A stretch of 64,000 nucleotides of DNA. Source: VAXT01 sp963794605 (GTDB lineage Bacteria; Actinomycetota; Thermoleophilia; Gaiellales; Gaiellaceae). Shown one piece after another: positions 8,831-18,251 of this stretch (within the stretch, counting starts at the first letter, position 1; each line of letters starts with the position of its first letter). A model generated the notes under the pieces. The model made no database searches. It saw only the letters and a list, made by a program, of their open reading frames with translations, and had not been told where the DNA came from. A program made the translations under genes and the position numbers. The DNA is taken from the NCBI GenBank assembly GCA_963794605.1, contig CAWCEN010000002.1, forward strand, positions 496,001 to 560,000, in the 5' to 3' direction.

Positions 8831-9511
8831 ATGCGAAGAGTCGTGATCGTCGAGGACCACCCGCTGATGCAGAGCGCGCTCGAAGCGACTCTGAAAAGCG
8901 CCGAGGGCTTCACCGTCGTGGGGACCGCCACCTCGGGTCTCCAGGCCGAGCCGCTCGTCTCGCGCACACTGCCCGACCTCGTGCTGCTCGACCTGCAGCT
9001 GCCCGGGCTCGACGGCCTCAGCTGCCTCTCACTGCTGCGCGAGCGGCACCCCGAGGCGACCGTCGTCGTGCTGTCAGGCGTCGAGGACGACGAGATCGTC
9101 GAGAAGGCGCTGTCGGGGGGCGCCGCCGCCGTCGTGCGCAAGTCGATCTCCCCGGCCGACCTCCCCGTCCTCCTCCGCCAGGTACTGCAGGGCAGCGTGA
9201 AATTCGCGACCCCGCGGATCGCCCGTGCCGTCGTGACCAAGGCCACGCGTCAGAGCCGGCTGGACGAGGTCCGCGCCGAGGCCTGTGGCGAGACCGGGCT
9301 GACCGCCCGCGAGCTCGAGGTCCTCGAAATGGTGTCCCGCGGCCTCCCGAACCGCGCTGTCGCCGAGGAGCTGTTCCTCTCCGACCAGACGGTGAAGCGC
9401 CACCTGCGCAAGGTCTACCGGAAGCTCGGGGTGGCGAACCGCACCGAGGCCGCGCGGACCGCGTACAGCCTCGGGCTCCACGCCACAACGGACGGGCTGC
9501 GCACAGCCTGA
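8831..9511 (+). CDS. NarL/FixJ-type response regulator
   Basis: A 226-residue two-domain regulator. The receiver has the acidic pair in VVIVEDHPLM, the phospho-acceptor Asp at about residue 54 in VLLDLQLPG, and the conserved Lys in AAVVRKSI. The C-terminal LuxR-type helix-turn-helix runs from LTARELEVLEMVSRG through SDQTVKRHLRKVYRKLG. ATG at 8831 starts right at the receiver. No histidine kinase is nearby, so it is an orphan here. It stands between the two minus-strand halves of the pilus locus and is divergent from pilA, which suggests it controls pilus genes. Confidence 0.9.
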   Translation: MRRVVIVEDHPLMQSALEATLKSAEGFTVVGTATSGLQAEPLVSRTLPDLVLLDLQLPGLDGLSCLSLLRERHPEATVVVLSGVEDDEIVEKALSGGAAAVVRKSISPADLPVLLRQVLQGSVKFATPRIARAVVTKATRQSRLDEVRAEACGETGLTARELEVLEMVSRGLPNRAVAEELFLSDQTVKRHLRKVYRKLGVANRTEAARTAYSLGLHATTDGLRTA

Positions 9512-9517
9512 TCGACG

Positions 9518-11173
9518 TCAGACGGTGCAGACGCGGGCGAGCTCTTCGACGGACGTGATGCCGGCGGCGACCTTGCCGACGCCGTCCTCCCACATCGTCC
9601 GCATGCCCTCCTCGACGGCGGCGCGCTCGATCTCTTCGCGCGGCGCCTTCTCGGCCGCGAGCTGCTCGAGGCGGTCGTTCATCGTGAGAAGCTGGAAGAC
9701 GCCGACGCGGCCGCGATAGCCGGTCTGCCCGCAACGGGCACAGCCGCGGCGGCGATGGAAGGCCACGCCGTCGAGGGCGGCCGCCAGGTCCTCGCTCAGG
9801 TGGAGCCCGTGCAGCTCGTCGTACGTCGGCAGGTACGGCTCCGCGCAGTGCTGGCACAGCTTCCTCGCCAGGCGCTGCGCCAGGACCGCCGAGACCGCCG
9901 CACCGGTCAGGAACGGCTCGACGCCCATCTCGGTCAGCCGCGTGATCGCGGCCGGCGCGTCGTTCGTGTGCAGCGTCGAAAGCACGAAGTGCCCCGTCAG
10001 CGCGGCCTCGATCGAGATCCGTGCGGTCTCGCCGTCGCGGATCTCGCCGACCATGATCACGTCGGGGTCGGAGCGGACGATCGAGCGCAGCGCCGTGGCG
10101 AAGCTCAGCCCCGCTCGGGGGTTGATCTGCACCTGGTTGACGCCGGCGAGCCGATACTCGACGGGGTCTTCGACGGTGATGATGTTGATCTCCGGCCGGC
10201 TGATCGCGTTCAGCCCCGCGTAGAGCGTCGTCGACTTGCCCGATCCGGTCGGCCCGGTGACGAGGAGCGCCCCCGTCGGCCGGGCGAGGATCGCATCCAT
10301 CTCCTCGCTCATCCGGTCGGAGAGGCCGAGCGACCCGAGCGTCGGGACCTCGCGCGACTTGTCGAGGAGGCGCATGGTGACCGCCTCGCCGTCGACCGTG
10401 GGGAGCGTCGCCACGCGAATGTCGAGCATCCGTCCCGCGGCGGCGGCGTTGAGCGAGATCCGTCCGTCCTGCGGCTTGCGCCGCTCGGCGATGTCGAGCT
10501 TCGCAAGCACCTTGAGGCGGGTGGTCACGCCGGAGGCCAGCCGCTTCGAAATGTGGTGGGCGACGTGGAGGACGCCGTCGATCCGATAGCGGACGACGAG
10601 ATCGTCCTCCTGCGGCTCGACGTGGATGTCGCTCGCTCCGTCCTCGGCGGCTTCGAAGATCATCGAGTTGACGAGGCGAACGAGCGGCGCGTCGGAAATG
10701 CCGTCGTCGGCCTCGAGGTCGTCGACATCCTCCTCCTCCTCGTCCTCCGCGCCGGCCATCTCCTCGGCGAAGGTCGCGCTGATCGCCGAAGCCGCGCGCG
10801 ACAGGCGGCGCAGCTCGGTGAGGACGTCGCTCCTCGCCGCGACGTAGAACTCCACCGACAGGCGCGTCGCGAGCCGGAGCTCGTCGAGCCCGCGCACGTC
10901 CTGCGGGGCGGTGATCGCCACCTTGAGCGTGCCGTCCTCCGAGGCGAAGGGGATCGCGACGACGCGGTTGAGCACCGGCAGCGCGATCATCTTCACCGCC
11001 TCGGCGTCGACGCCGACAGCCCCGAGGTCGACGAGCGGCAGGTGGTGTTTCTCGGCGAGCGTTCGCGCGACGTCTAGCGCGCCCGCGAGCCCCTCGTCGA
11101 CCAGCTCCTCTGAGAACGAGTCGCCGGCGAGACGCAGCTCCGGCTTGTCCTCGTGTTCCATCGCCGCACTCAT
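9518..11173 (-). CDS. pilB: PilB, pilus extension ATPase
   Basis: A 551-residue GspE/PilB-family ATPase driving pilin assembly. It has an N-terminal GspE-N-like domain with an acidic EDEEEEDVDDLEADD linker near residues 142-157, then the motor: Walker A GPTGSGKST (307-315), Asp box TVEDPVEY, Walker B DVIMVGEIRD (371-380), His box STLHTNDAPAAI, and a zinc site from two CxxC pairs (C440/C443 and C478/C481). The zinc pairs separate PilB from PilT. The stop of pilD overlaps its start. It converges with the response regulator six bases apart. Confidence 0.96.
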   Translation of the reverse strand: MSAAMEHEDKPELRLAGDSFSEELVDEGLAGALDVARTLAEKHHLPLVDLGAVGVDAEAVKMIALPVLNRVVAIPFASEDGTLKVAITAPQDVRGLDELRLATRLSVEFYVAARSDVLTELRRLSRAASAISATFAEEMAGAEDEEEEDVDDLEADDGISDAPLVRLVNSMIFEAAEDGASDIHVEPQEDDLVVRYRIDGVLHVAHHISKRLASGVTTRLKVLAKLDIAERRKPQDGRISLNAAAAGRMLDIRVATLPTVDGEAVTMRLLDKSREVPTLGSLGLSDRMSEEMDAILARPTGALLVTGPTGSGKSTTLYAGLNAISRPEINIITVEDPVEYRLAGVNQVQINPRAGLSFATALRSIVRSDPDVIMVGEIRDGETARISIEAALTGHFVLSTLHTNDAPAAITRLTEMGVEPFLTGAAVSAVLAQRLARKLCQHCAEPYLPTYDELHGLHLSEDLAAALDGVAFHRRRGCARCGQTGYRGRVGVFQLLTMNDRLEQLAAEKAPREEIERAAVEEGMRTMWEDGVGKVAAGITSVEELARVCTV

Positions 11174-11919
11174 TACAGCAGGCGAAGGTATGCGTCGAGC
11201 AGCGCCTGCCCGGCGAAGAGCGCGACGACGCCTCCGAGGGCGAGGAACGGCCCGAACGGGATCTTCATCTTGCGCGCGGCGTTTCCGTGACGCGAGTACA
11301 GGACGATCGACGGCACGAGCGCCGCGACCATGCCGACCATCATCGCGACGGGAACGGTGATTCCGAGCATCACGCCGAGCAGCAGGGCGAGCTTGACGTC
11401 ACCCATGCCCATGCCCGCGGGGTAGGCGAGCGCGGCGACGAGGAGGAAGAGCGCGGCTCCGAGGCCGGCCACAGTCCATTCCAGCGACGGATGGAGCATC
11501 GTGTTGGCCGCGAGCACGACGGCCGCAGCCGGTAGGACGACCCTGTTCGGGATGATGTGCCGCTCTGCATCCGTGGCCGAGATCGCGACGAGCGCGGCGC
11601 AGAAGAACGCGGCTACCGCGCCATCCCAGGTGAGCCCGAAGCGGAGCACGCACGCGGCGACGAGGAGGGCGGTCGTCACCTCGACGAGCGGGTACCTCCA
11701 CGAAATCGCCGTCTTGCAGTGACGGCACCGCCCGCGCAGCAGCGCGAACGAGAGCAGCGGGACGTTGTCGTACCAGGCGAGCGGAGTCCCGCACGCCATG
11801 CAGGCCGAGCCGGGGCTGACGAGCGAGCGCCGCAGCGGGATGCGCGCGGCGACGACGTTCAGGAAGCTTCCGAACGCCAGGCCCGGCAGGAACGCGATGG
11901 CTGCGACGGCCACACCCAT
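11173..11919 (-). CDS. pilD: PilD, prepilin peptidase / methyltransferase
   Basis: A 248-residue inner-membrane aspartyl protease that cleaves the leader of every prepilin in this locus and methylates the new N-terminus. The first membrane segment holds FLPGLAFGSFLNV. A cytoplasmic loop carries four zinc Cys (C40, C43, C65, C68). Catalytic aspartates are D117 in SATDAERHIIPN and D174 in the GMGD motif. Several membrane segments follow. Length is normal. It overlaps pilB by one base at its stop and lies two bases from the stop of the FN3 prepilin gene. Confidence 0.96.
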   Translation of the reverse strand: MGVAVAAIAFLPGLAFGSFLNVVAARIPLRRSLVSPGSACMACGTPLAWYDNVPLLSFALLRGRCRHCKTAISWRYPLVEVTTALLVAACVLRFGLTWDGAVAAFFCAALVAISATDAERHIIPNRVVLPAAAVVLAANTMLHPSLEWTVAGLGAALFLLVAALAYPAGMGMGDVKLALLLGVMLGITVPVAMMVGMVAALVPSIVLYSRHGNAARKMKIPFGPFLALGGVVALFAGQALLDAYLRLL

Positions 11920-11920
11920 C

Positions 11921-13023
11921 TCAGAAGGGCTGGCTGTTGCGTAGGACGATGTTGTCGATCAGCACGAAGCGCTGGTTCGTGTTCGCAGGTGTCAGGTCGA
12001 GCGGGAGCACAACGGAGAGCGTCGCGCGGGGCGGGCGCGCACTCGACGCGTTGTAGACCGGCATGCCGTTCGGATACTGCCCCGCTCCGCCGCCGGTGCA
12101 GCCGGTGAAGCTGGTCGCCGTCGTCCCGGTGCACGTGATCGGGCCGGATGCCCCGAAGGCGATCGTGTTCGCGCCCGAGTTGAAGTTCGAGGTGTCGGCG
12201 ACTCCGATCGTCGAGTTTGGGAAGCGTCAGCGGGTTCGCGGTGAGCTTGGTCGGCCCGGTGTCGACGTACGAGGTGCCGGCCGTGACGTTCTTGAGCAGG
12301 CGCAGGCCGCCGCCGTCCCGGCCGTACACGTTGTAGGACGTCGCTCCCGTGTACGCCGACCAGCTGACCGTGATCTTGTTGGTCAGCCCGGAGGCGATGT
12401 TGAGCGACGCGACAGTCCCCGGAACCTCTGCGCCGCCGGCGAGCACCGCCGTGACGTCGTACGAGTAGGCCCCCGCGAGCAAGGTCCCGCCCGTCGGCGC
12501 TGATGTGAGCGACGGGGCCGGAACGGAGGCGGCGCCGAAGATCCTGCCGGCGGCGATGCTCGGCGCGTCGATCTTGTCCACGAGATTGGACGCCCATTTC
12601 GTCCCGGTGCCGGTGCAGGCCGACCCCGTGTAGCGCCAGAGCGTGTAGGGCTGCGCCCCGGCGACCGGCGGTGTGACGCCGTTCTTGTCCTTGGTGCACC
12701 ACGTCACCGTCGCGGCGGCTCCGCCGGACGTCGGGCAATAGCTTCCGAGCGTGATCGTGATCGCCGAGGCGGGGTAGCCGCTCGGCGTCGTGAGGTTGTT
12801 CGCGCAACGGATCTCCCGGCGAAGCTTGTCGAGGCCGAGCCTCGCGTCCTGCTGGGCCTGCGTGCGGTTCGTCTGGTCGTGTCTGGGAGTTCATGGCGGA
12901 CATGAAGAGCTGCGTGATCCCGGCCAGGATGACTCCGACGATCGCGAGCACGACGAGCATCTCCGGCAGCGTGAAGCCGTCCTGCGCTGCCGCGGCTCGC
13001 CGGACCTGGAGCCGTGCGCGCAT
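11921..13023 (-). CDS. minor prepilin with fibronectin-like domain (frame broken twice)
   Basis: The leader ends QDG, followed by FTLPEMLVVLAIVGVILAG, a prepilin signal. The frame breaks near 12880 (one extra base), after which it reads DQTNRTQAQQDARLGLDKL, then SYCPTSGGAAATVTWC, a PilW/PulJ-like body. From about residue 170 a fibronectin-III-like unit follows: AYSYDVTAVLAGGAEVPG, NKITVSWSAYTGATSYNVYG and TAGTSYVDTG. A second break (extra A near 12216) leads to STIGVADTSNFNSG and the end VLIDNIVLRNSQPF. The length is 367 codons plus two bases, which fits two insertions. An adhesive or tip minor pilin is inferred. Confidence 0.75.
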
Positions 13024-14213
13024 CAGGCGATGCGGAGGTCGTTGTCCAGGCGCAGCGGGTGCGCCTCGGGAACGACCGGCTCCACTGGCTCGGCGTCCTT
13101 CACCGGCTCTTCGCTCTGGAGCGCATGCTCCTTGAGCGCGCGGTCGAGCGCGATCATGAAGTCGTGCCGGTTGGGAGCGGCCGCCGCTGCGGTCTCCTGG
13201 TCGACATCGCCGCTCACGACGAGGTCGATCAACGCCTTCGTCAGCGTCTGCATCTGGAAGAACGCGCCCTCGGCGATTGCCTCGGGGACGAACTCCGGCT
13301 TGTTCTCGCGGATCAACTCCTGGATACGGGCGTTCGCGACCATCACCTCGACGGCGGCGATGCGGCCGCCGTCGGCGCGCGGCAGCAGCCGCTGCGAGAT
13401 GACACCCTTGAGCACGCCGGCGAGGATCGAGCGCACCTGCGCCTGCTTGTCCGCCGGGAAGAACTCGACCAGCCGGCCGAGCGTCTCGGCTGCATCGACC
13501 GTGTGCATCGTCGAGAGCACGAGATGGCCTGACTCGGCAGCCTGGAGCGCGGTCTCGGCGGACTCGCGGTCACGCAGCTCGCCGATCAGGATCACGTCGG
13601 GGTCCTGACGCAGCACACGCCTGAGGCCCTCTTCGAATGAATCGGTGTCGATCCCCACCTCGCGCTGGTTGACGATGCTCTGCTCGTCCTCGTGGAGGAA
13701 CTCGATCGGATCCTCGATCGTGACGACGTGCTGCCGGCGCGTGCGGTTGATGTGGCCGACCATCGCGGCGAGCGTCGTCGTCTTGCCGACGCCCGTGGCG
13801 CCGGTGACGAGGATCAGCCCACGGTGCTCATCGGCCAGCGTCTCGACGCCGGGCGGCAGGCGCAGGCTCTTGAAGCCCGGCACCCTGTGCGGGATGACGC
13901 GGAAGGCGAGCGAGATCTCGCCGCGCTGCCGGAACGCGTTGACCCGGAAGCGCGGCAGACCGTGGGGCTGGTACGCGGTGTCGAGCTCACCTGTGCGCTC
14001 GAACACCTCGAGCCGCGAGGGTGCGGAGGCGCCGATGTACCGCACGACAGCCCCCAACTCGAGCGCGCCGAGCGCTGAAAAGCCGGGCAGCGGCTCGAGC
14101 TCGCCGTCGAAGCGGAGGATCGGCGGCCGGCCGGCCTTCAGGTGGACGTCGCTGGCGCCGCGGTCGACGGCGGCGCTGAGGATCTTGTCGAGGTCGATCG
14201 TGGTTTCCGTCAT
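13023..14213 (-). CDS. second PilT-like ATPase
   Basis: A 396-residue PilT/PilU-family ATPase: ASDVHLKAGRPPILRFDG, Walker A GATGVGKT (138-145), Asp box TIEDPIEFLHED, Walker B DPDVILIGELRD and His box STMHTVDAAETLGRLVEFFP. Walker A differs from the GPTGSGKS of the other copy. The C-terminus is longer and acidic (EEPVKDAEPVEPVVPE). It lies between the PilX-like gene and the FN3 prepilin gene, overlapping the latter's start by one base, so it belongs to the upstream half of the locus. It may be a PilU-type helper or serve a second pilus. Confidence 0.92.
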   Translation of the reverse strand: MTETTIDLDKILSAAVDRGASDVHLKAGRPPILRFDGELEPLPGFSALGALELGAVVRYIGASAPSRLEVFERTGELDTAYQPHGLPRFRVNAFRQRGEISLAFRVIPHRVPGFKSLRLPPGVETLADEHRGLILVTGATGVGKTTTLAAMVGHINRTRRQHVVTIEDPIEFLHEDEQSIVNQREVGIDTDSFEEGLRRVLRQDPDVILIGELRDRESAETALQAAESGHLVLSTMHTVDAAETLGRLVEFFPADKQAQVRSILAGVLKGVISQRLLPRADGGRIAAVEVMVANARIQELIRENKPEFVPEAIAEGAFFQMQTLTKALIDLVVSGDVDQETAAAAAPNRHDFMIALDRALKEHALQSEEPVKDAEPVEPVVPEAHPLRLDNDLRIA

Positions 14214-14217
14214 GTGG

Positions 14218-15883
14218 CTATCCGCCTCCGAATTGGATGGGTGCGAGGAGTCGAGGGAGTGGAAGCGGGCCGGTCAGACCGTCGGTGCCCGACCCTGCGA
14301 AGGTGATTGGAGGAAACTGCAGCGTCCCGCTCTGTCCTGCGTTGACGCTCCCGTAGACGCTGACCATCGGGCCGACGACGAGTGTTCCCGAGACGCTCGC
14401 GTCGATGTCGCCGTTGCCGAGCAGCAGTCCCTGGTAGTTCCCTTTCTTGATCTGGACGCTGTCGCCGGTCGAGGGGTCGATCCCATCGGCGACGATCGCG
14501 AGGGCGGTGGTGTCGGCATCCCAGGGCGCGCTCGTGTTGCAGCGTGCCGCCCGAGAGGTTCACGCAGAGCGCGGTGTTGTTGTCCATCGTGTAGAGCCCG
14601 CTGAGGACGATCGTCCCCTTGCCGACGTACTTCGCGTTTGTGGACGTGCTCCTCGCGCTCCCGTCGATGAAGACGGTTCCCTTGATCGTGAGTGTCGTTC
14701 CGTCCCACGCCAGCTTCGTCTGGCCGTCCGCCGACGTGCAGCTGTAGTTGGCGCCGGTGAGATCGAACGGGCTGCCTGCCAAGTAGGCGCTCTGGTTGAT
14801 CGTGTTGTCGGGCGTCCCGCTCACGGTGTCGAACCTCGGCGGCGTGCCGCTCGAGGTGGTGCACGGCGTCTTCGGGCCGAGACCTGCGTTGAGGTACCAG
14901 AAGCCCATGTAGCTCGGGGCCGGCGGGATTGCCTGATGCGACAAGCCGTCTGACGGCGCCGCCCAGGCGATGGGGCTGCAGCAGGTGAGCGTCGGAGTCG
15001 TGATGTAGCCAGGCGGGATGACGTTGTCGTGGATGACGCCCCAGATCTTGTCCGTCGCTCCCCAGACGCAGTCGTGGGGCATCGGGTTGTCTTTCGACTG
15101 ACACTGGTTCGCGACGTGGATCTCGGCCAGGTCGTTGGCCGGATCGGCTGTGCCGTTGACGTGGCCGACCTGGTTCTGCGGGTTCACGAGCGACAGGTTG
15201 TGCCCTGCCGCGATCCTGTTCGGACGTGCCGGCTTGGTGAGCGACGCCGGGATCGTCTCCGAGATGGTTGAAGTGTTCTCGAGGATGATGTCGTGACCGG
15301 CGTAGACCGGCGCGGCGACGACGACGGACTGGCCGAAGGTGACGTCGTGGAGCCCGTAGATCCAGTCGGTGGCCGTCGTGCCCGGAGGCACGGACGTGCT
15401 GTCGGGGATGACGACCGGTACGACGGCGGTCGCTCTCCTGACGACGTCCCCCGCGGTGGGCCCGGTCGGATTCTTGACGCTCCCGAGTGCGGTGAGCTCC
15501 CACTGCCACTTCCAGCCGGCGGGGTTGGCCGGCACGTTGACGAGCGTTCCCGACCACGTCACGCTTCCGGTCGGGTAGGTCGTCGTCCGCGTGGGGAGCA
15601 GAGTCGAGTCGCCCGGATAGATGATGACGCCCGGGTAGTTGGCGTTCAGCACGGCGAGCGCGTTGTTGATGCCCGATTCGGCGAGGGCGGAGGCCTTTTG
15701 GCCCGCATTGGAGCGGTGCGCATCGCGGGCGCCGGCGGCCGTCATGAACATCACGGTCGTCAACGCGATCGTCAGGACGAGCATCGAGACGATCACGAGG
15801 ACCAGTGCAATGCCCTCCTCTTCGCGAAGAAGGCGGCGCCACGCCGAGACGACGCGGCGACCGAGCAGAGTTCTCTGCGCCAT
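14218..15883 (-). CDS. PilX-like pilus assembly protein, large (frame broken)
   Basis: The N-terminus has REEEGIALVLVIVSMLVLTI, a prepilin-like signal with the PilX style E-E-G-I-A-L, then a helix (SNAGQKASALAESGINNAL). A long Gly/Thr/Asn-rich body of about 480 residues follows, with Cys pairs and repeats such as VYAGHDIILENTS and ANYSCTSADGQ. The frame breaks near 14537. The other frame continues TSAPWDADTTALAIVADG and ends LLAPIQFGGG. The size is 555 codons plus one base. I start at ATG 15883; an ATG 18 bases upstream is possible. Such large PilX-like proteins often sit at the pilus tip; that is inference. Confidence 0.75.
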
Positions 15884-15963
15884 GCCTGCAGGATGGCCCA
15901 CGGCAGTCGCCCCCGCGATGCCCTGAATGGGTCATCTTGGCTCAGCTCCGCTGGTTCGTACGG

Positions 15964-18150
15964 CTAGCGGCCCGCTGGGCGCAGCGCGGGCTGTGATGCT
16001 TGTTTCGGCGCCAGCGGCGACGGCTCTACTCGAACGATGCGAGCCGCCCAGTCGGGTAGCCACCAGTTCCACCGCCCGAAGATCTTCATCAGGCTCGGCA
16101 CGAGCAACGCACGAATGATCGTGACGTCGATGATGATCGCCGCGGCCAGCCCGAGCCCGAACTGCTGCAGGCCGACGATCGAGCCGGCGACGAAGCCCAT
16201 GAACGCCGCGAACATGATCAGCCCGGCCGCCGTCACGAGCCGACCTGTCTTCTGGAGGCCGGCGGCTACGGCCGCCTCGTTGTCTCCGAGCCGGTCCCAC
16301 TCCTCACGCATACGCGACACGAGGAACACCTCGTAGTCCATCGAGAGTCCGAACAGCATCGCGAACAGGAACACGGGAATCCAGCCCTCGACCTGGTCGT
16401 ACTGCTGGATCCCGAACGGCTCGCCCGCGCCGTACTTGAACACGACCACGAGCAGGCCGTAAGCAGCGGCGATCGAGAGCAGGTTCATCGCGATCGCCTT
16501 CAGCGGAATGAGCAGCGAGCGGAACGCCCGCACGAGCAGGAGGTACGTGAACAGAAGCACCGCGAGCACGAGCCACGGGAAGGCGCTGTACGTCAGATCG
16601 AGGAAGTCGACGCCTCCCGGCGGGCCGCCGCCCGCGTACACCTTGACGCCTTCGGGGAAGCCCGCCCCGGGGACGAAGTCATCGCGCAGCCGATCCACGA
16701 AGTCCTGGGCCGGAGGAAGGCCGTACTCGTGCTCCCCGACGATCCGCACGTGGAGGTAGCGGCCGGTCGCATCGACGGACTGCGGACTTCTCGGATCGAA
16801 CTCGATCCGAGCCACCTCGGAATCGCGCGCCACGGACTCGTCGAGACGAGCAACTGCTTCCCGCACCTGCGGATCGCTCGCGCCGCCGGGGCGTCCGGTG
16901 TCGATCACGACGTCGCTCGGAGCCAGAGCGCCGGCGCCGACAGCGTCCGTGAGCACGTTCAGGCCGCGGATCGACTCGAGGCTTTGCGGAACGCCCTTGT
17001 TCGATCCCGGAGTCAGCTCCAGCTGTGTGACCGGTGCTGCCGCGGCGACGAGGACTACGATCGCCGCCGTCGCGAACAGCAGGGGCCGGCGCATGATCAT
17101 GCGGGCCAGCCGCGCCCAGAAGCCACGTTCGTGATCCCAGCGCCGCTCCTGGACGCTCTTCGGCACGAGCCGGACACGGTCGAGCCGGTCCTCGAGCCAG
17201 TAGAGGAGCACGGGAAGGAGCGTCATCGCAGCGAGCACGGACACGAGCGGTATCAGGAGCCCGGCGAGGCCGAACCCACGCATGAACGGGAGGGGCATCG
17301 CGAGCATCAGCGCGAGGCCGATCGCGACCGCCGTCCCGCTGAAGATCACCGCACGGCCGGCCGTCTCCATCGTCCGCACGACGGCGTCCTCACGGCTGAG
17401 CCCGGCGCGGTGCTCTTCGCGGTAGCGGTAGACCATGAGCAGCGAGTAGTCGACGGCGATCCCGAGCCCGATCAGCATCACGAGGTTCTGGAGGTACGTC
17501 GACAGGTCCATGTAGTTCGCGAAGATCCAAATGAGACCGAGAGTGATCGGAATCGCTGCCGCGGCGAGCATGAACGGCAGCAGGAACGAGAGCGAACCGA
17601 AGACGAAGATCAGGATCACCATCGCGATCGGGATCGCGATATAGAGCTCGCCGACCTTGAGGTCGTTGCCCATGACGGGGTCCAGGTCGTGCTCGACCGC
17701 GGACTGTCCCGTTACGTACACCTGTGCCCCCGGAATGGCGCCGACGGCGCTCCGCATGTCTGCGGTGTGCGTCTTCGCATCCGCGGGGTCGAGGCTCGAG
17801 ACGATCGTCGCGGCGACGACGTCCGTGTTCACGGGGCTGACCGACGCGACCTTGCCGGTCGGGAGCGCCTCCGAGGCGCGAACGGCTGCGGCGCGAACTT
17901 CCGGCACAAGCGTCTCAGCCTGGCCGGGCGTCGTCTTGACGACGATCGAGAACGATCCTTCGGGCTTCTGGCCGAAGTTCTTCTGCAGGATGCTCCGCGC
18001 CTTGTCGCTGTCCGTGCCCGGGAGCACGAACCGGTTCGTCAGCAGGTCGGCGAGCCCCGCCGACGCCGCTCCCGCGGCGAGGACGGCGACGATCCACACG
18101 ACGAGCACCGCCCAGCGGAAACGAATCATCGTGCGTGCCCAGCGAGCCAT
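15964..18150 (-). CDS. MMPL/RND-family membrane exporter
   Basis: A 728-residue transporter with the MMPL layout: membrane helix 1 (RWAVLVVWIVAVLA), a large outer loop, helices 2-6, a cytoplasmic stretch, helix 7, a second outer loop and helices 8-12. Family signatures include GIAVDYSLLMVYRYREE near residue 250 and GLSMDYEVFLVSRMREE near 610. It probably exports lipids or drugs by proton motive force. ATG at 18150 has a strong GGGAGGAG site; the frame also extends upstream to 18243 but that part reads through a tandem repeat and is not a good protein. No partner gene is nearby, so the substrate is unknown. Confidence 0.93.
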   Translation of the reverse strand: MARWARTMIRFRWAVLVVWIVAVLAAGAASAGLADLLTNRFVLPGTDSDKARSILQKNFGQKPEGSFSIVVKTTPGQAETLVPEVRAAAVRASEALPTGKVASVSPVNTDVVAATIVSSLDPADAKTHTADMRSAVGAIPGAQVYVTGQSAVEHDLDPVMGNDLKVGELYIAIPIAMVILIFVFGSLSFLLPFMLAAAAIPITLGLIWIFANYMDLSTYLQNLVMLIGLGIAVDYSLLMVYRYREEHRAGLSREDAVVRTMETAGRAVIFSGTAVAIGLALMLAMPLPFMRGFGLAGLLIPLVSVLAAMTLLPVLLYWLEDRLDRVRLVPKSVQERRWDHERGFWARLARMIMRRPLLFATAAIVVLVAAAAPVTQLELTPGSNKGVPQSLESIRGLNVLTDAVGAGALAPSDVVIDTGRPGGASDPQVREAVARLDESVARDSEVARIEFDPRSPQSVDATGRYLHVRIVGEHEYGLPPAQDFVDRLRDDFVPGAGFPEGVKVYAGGGPPGGVDFLDLTYSAFPWLVLAVLLFTYLLLVRAFRSLLIPLKAIAMNLLSIAAAYGLLVVVFKYGAGEPFGIQQYDQVEGWIPVFLFAMLFGLSMDYEVFLVSRMREEWDRLGDNEAAVAAGLQKTGRLVTAAGLIMFAAFMGFVAGSIVGLQQFGLGLAAAIIIDVTIIRALLVPSLMKIFGRWNWWLPDWAARIVRVEPSPLAPKQASQPALRPAGR

Positions 18151-18180
18151 TGACTCCTCCCACAGAGTTGCAGTCTCGAG

Positions 18181-18210
18181 GTTAGCGGTGACTAGGTTAG
18201 TGAGGACTAG
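18181..18210. repeat. two tandem 15-base repeats upstream of the MMPL gene
   Basis: GTTAGCGGTGACTAG is followed without a gap by GTTAGTGAGGACTAG, matching at 12 of 15 positions. The pair lies 31-60 bases upstream of the MMPL ATG and 42-71 bases upstream of hsp20. It suits a repressor operator (TetR or MarR families often control such exporters) or a promoter with direct-repeat binding sites. No regulator gene is adjacent. Confidence 0.45.
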
Positions 18211-18251
18211 CCACTGCGTCAAATGGGTCCCCGTCGCTACCATCGGGTGCC

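Noticed and set aside
16729..18153. A 474-residue plus-strand frame opposite the MMPL gene
   Set aside because: Charged low-complexity antisense shadow; the MMPL exporter is unmistakable on the other strand.
18224..18229. A further TGGGTC near the MMPL promoter as a member of the pilus palindrome set
   Set aside because: Only a half-site; the other half (GCGTCA) does not match, and a six-base match is expected many times by chance.
18151..18243. N-terminal extension of the MMPL protein to 18243
   Set aside because: It reads through the tandem repeat and lacks a ribosome site, whereas ATG 18150 has GGGAGGAG and starts at the first membrane helix.
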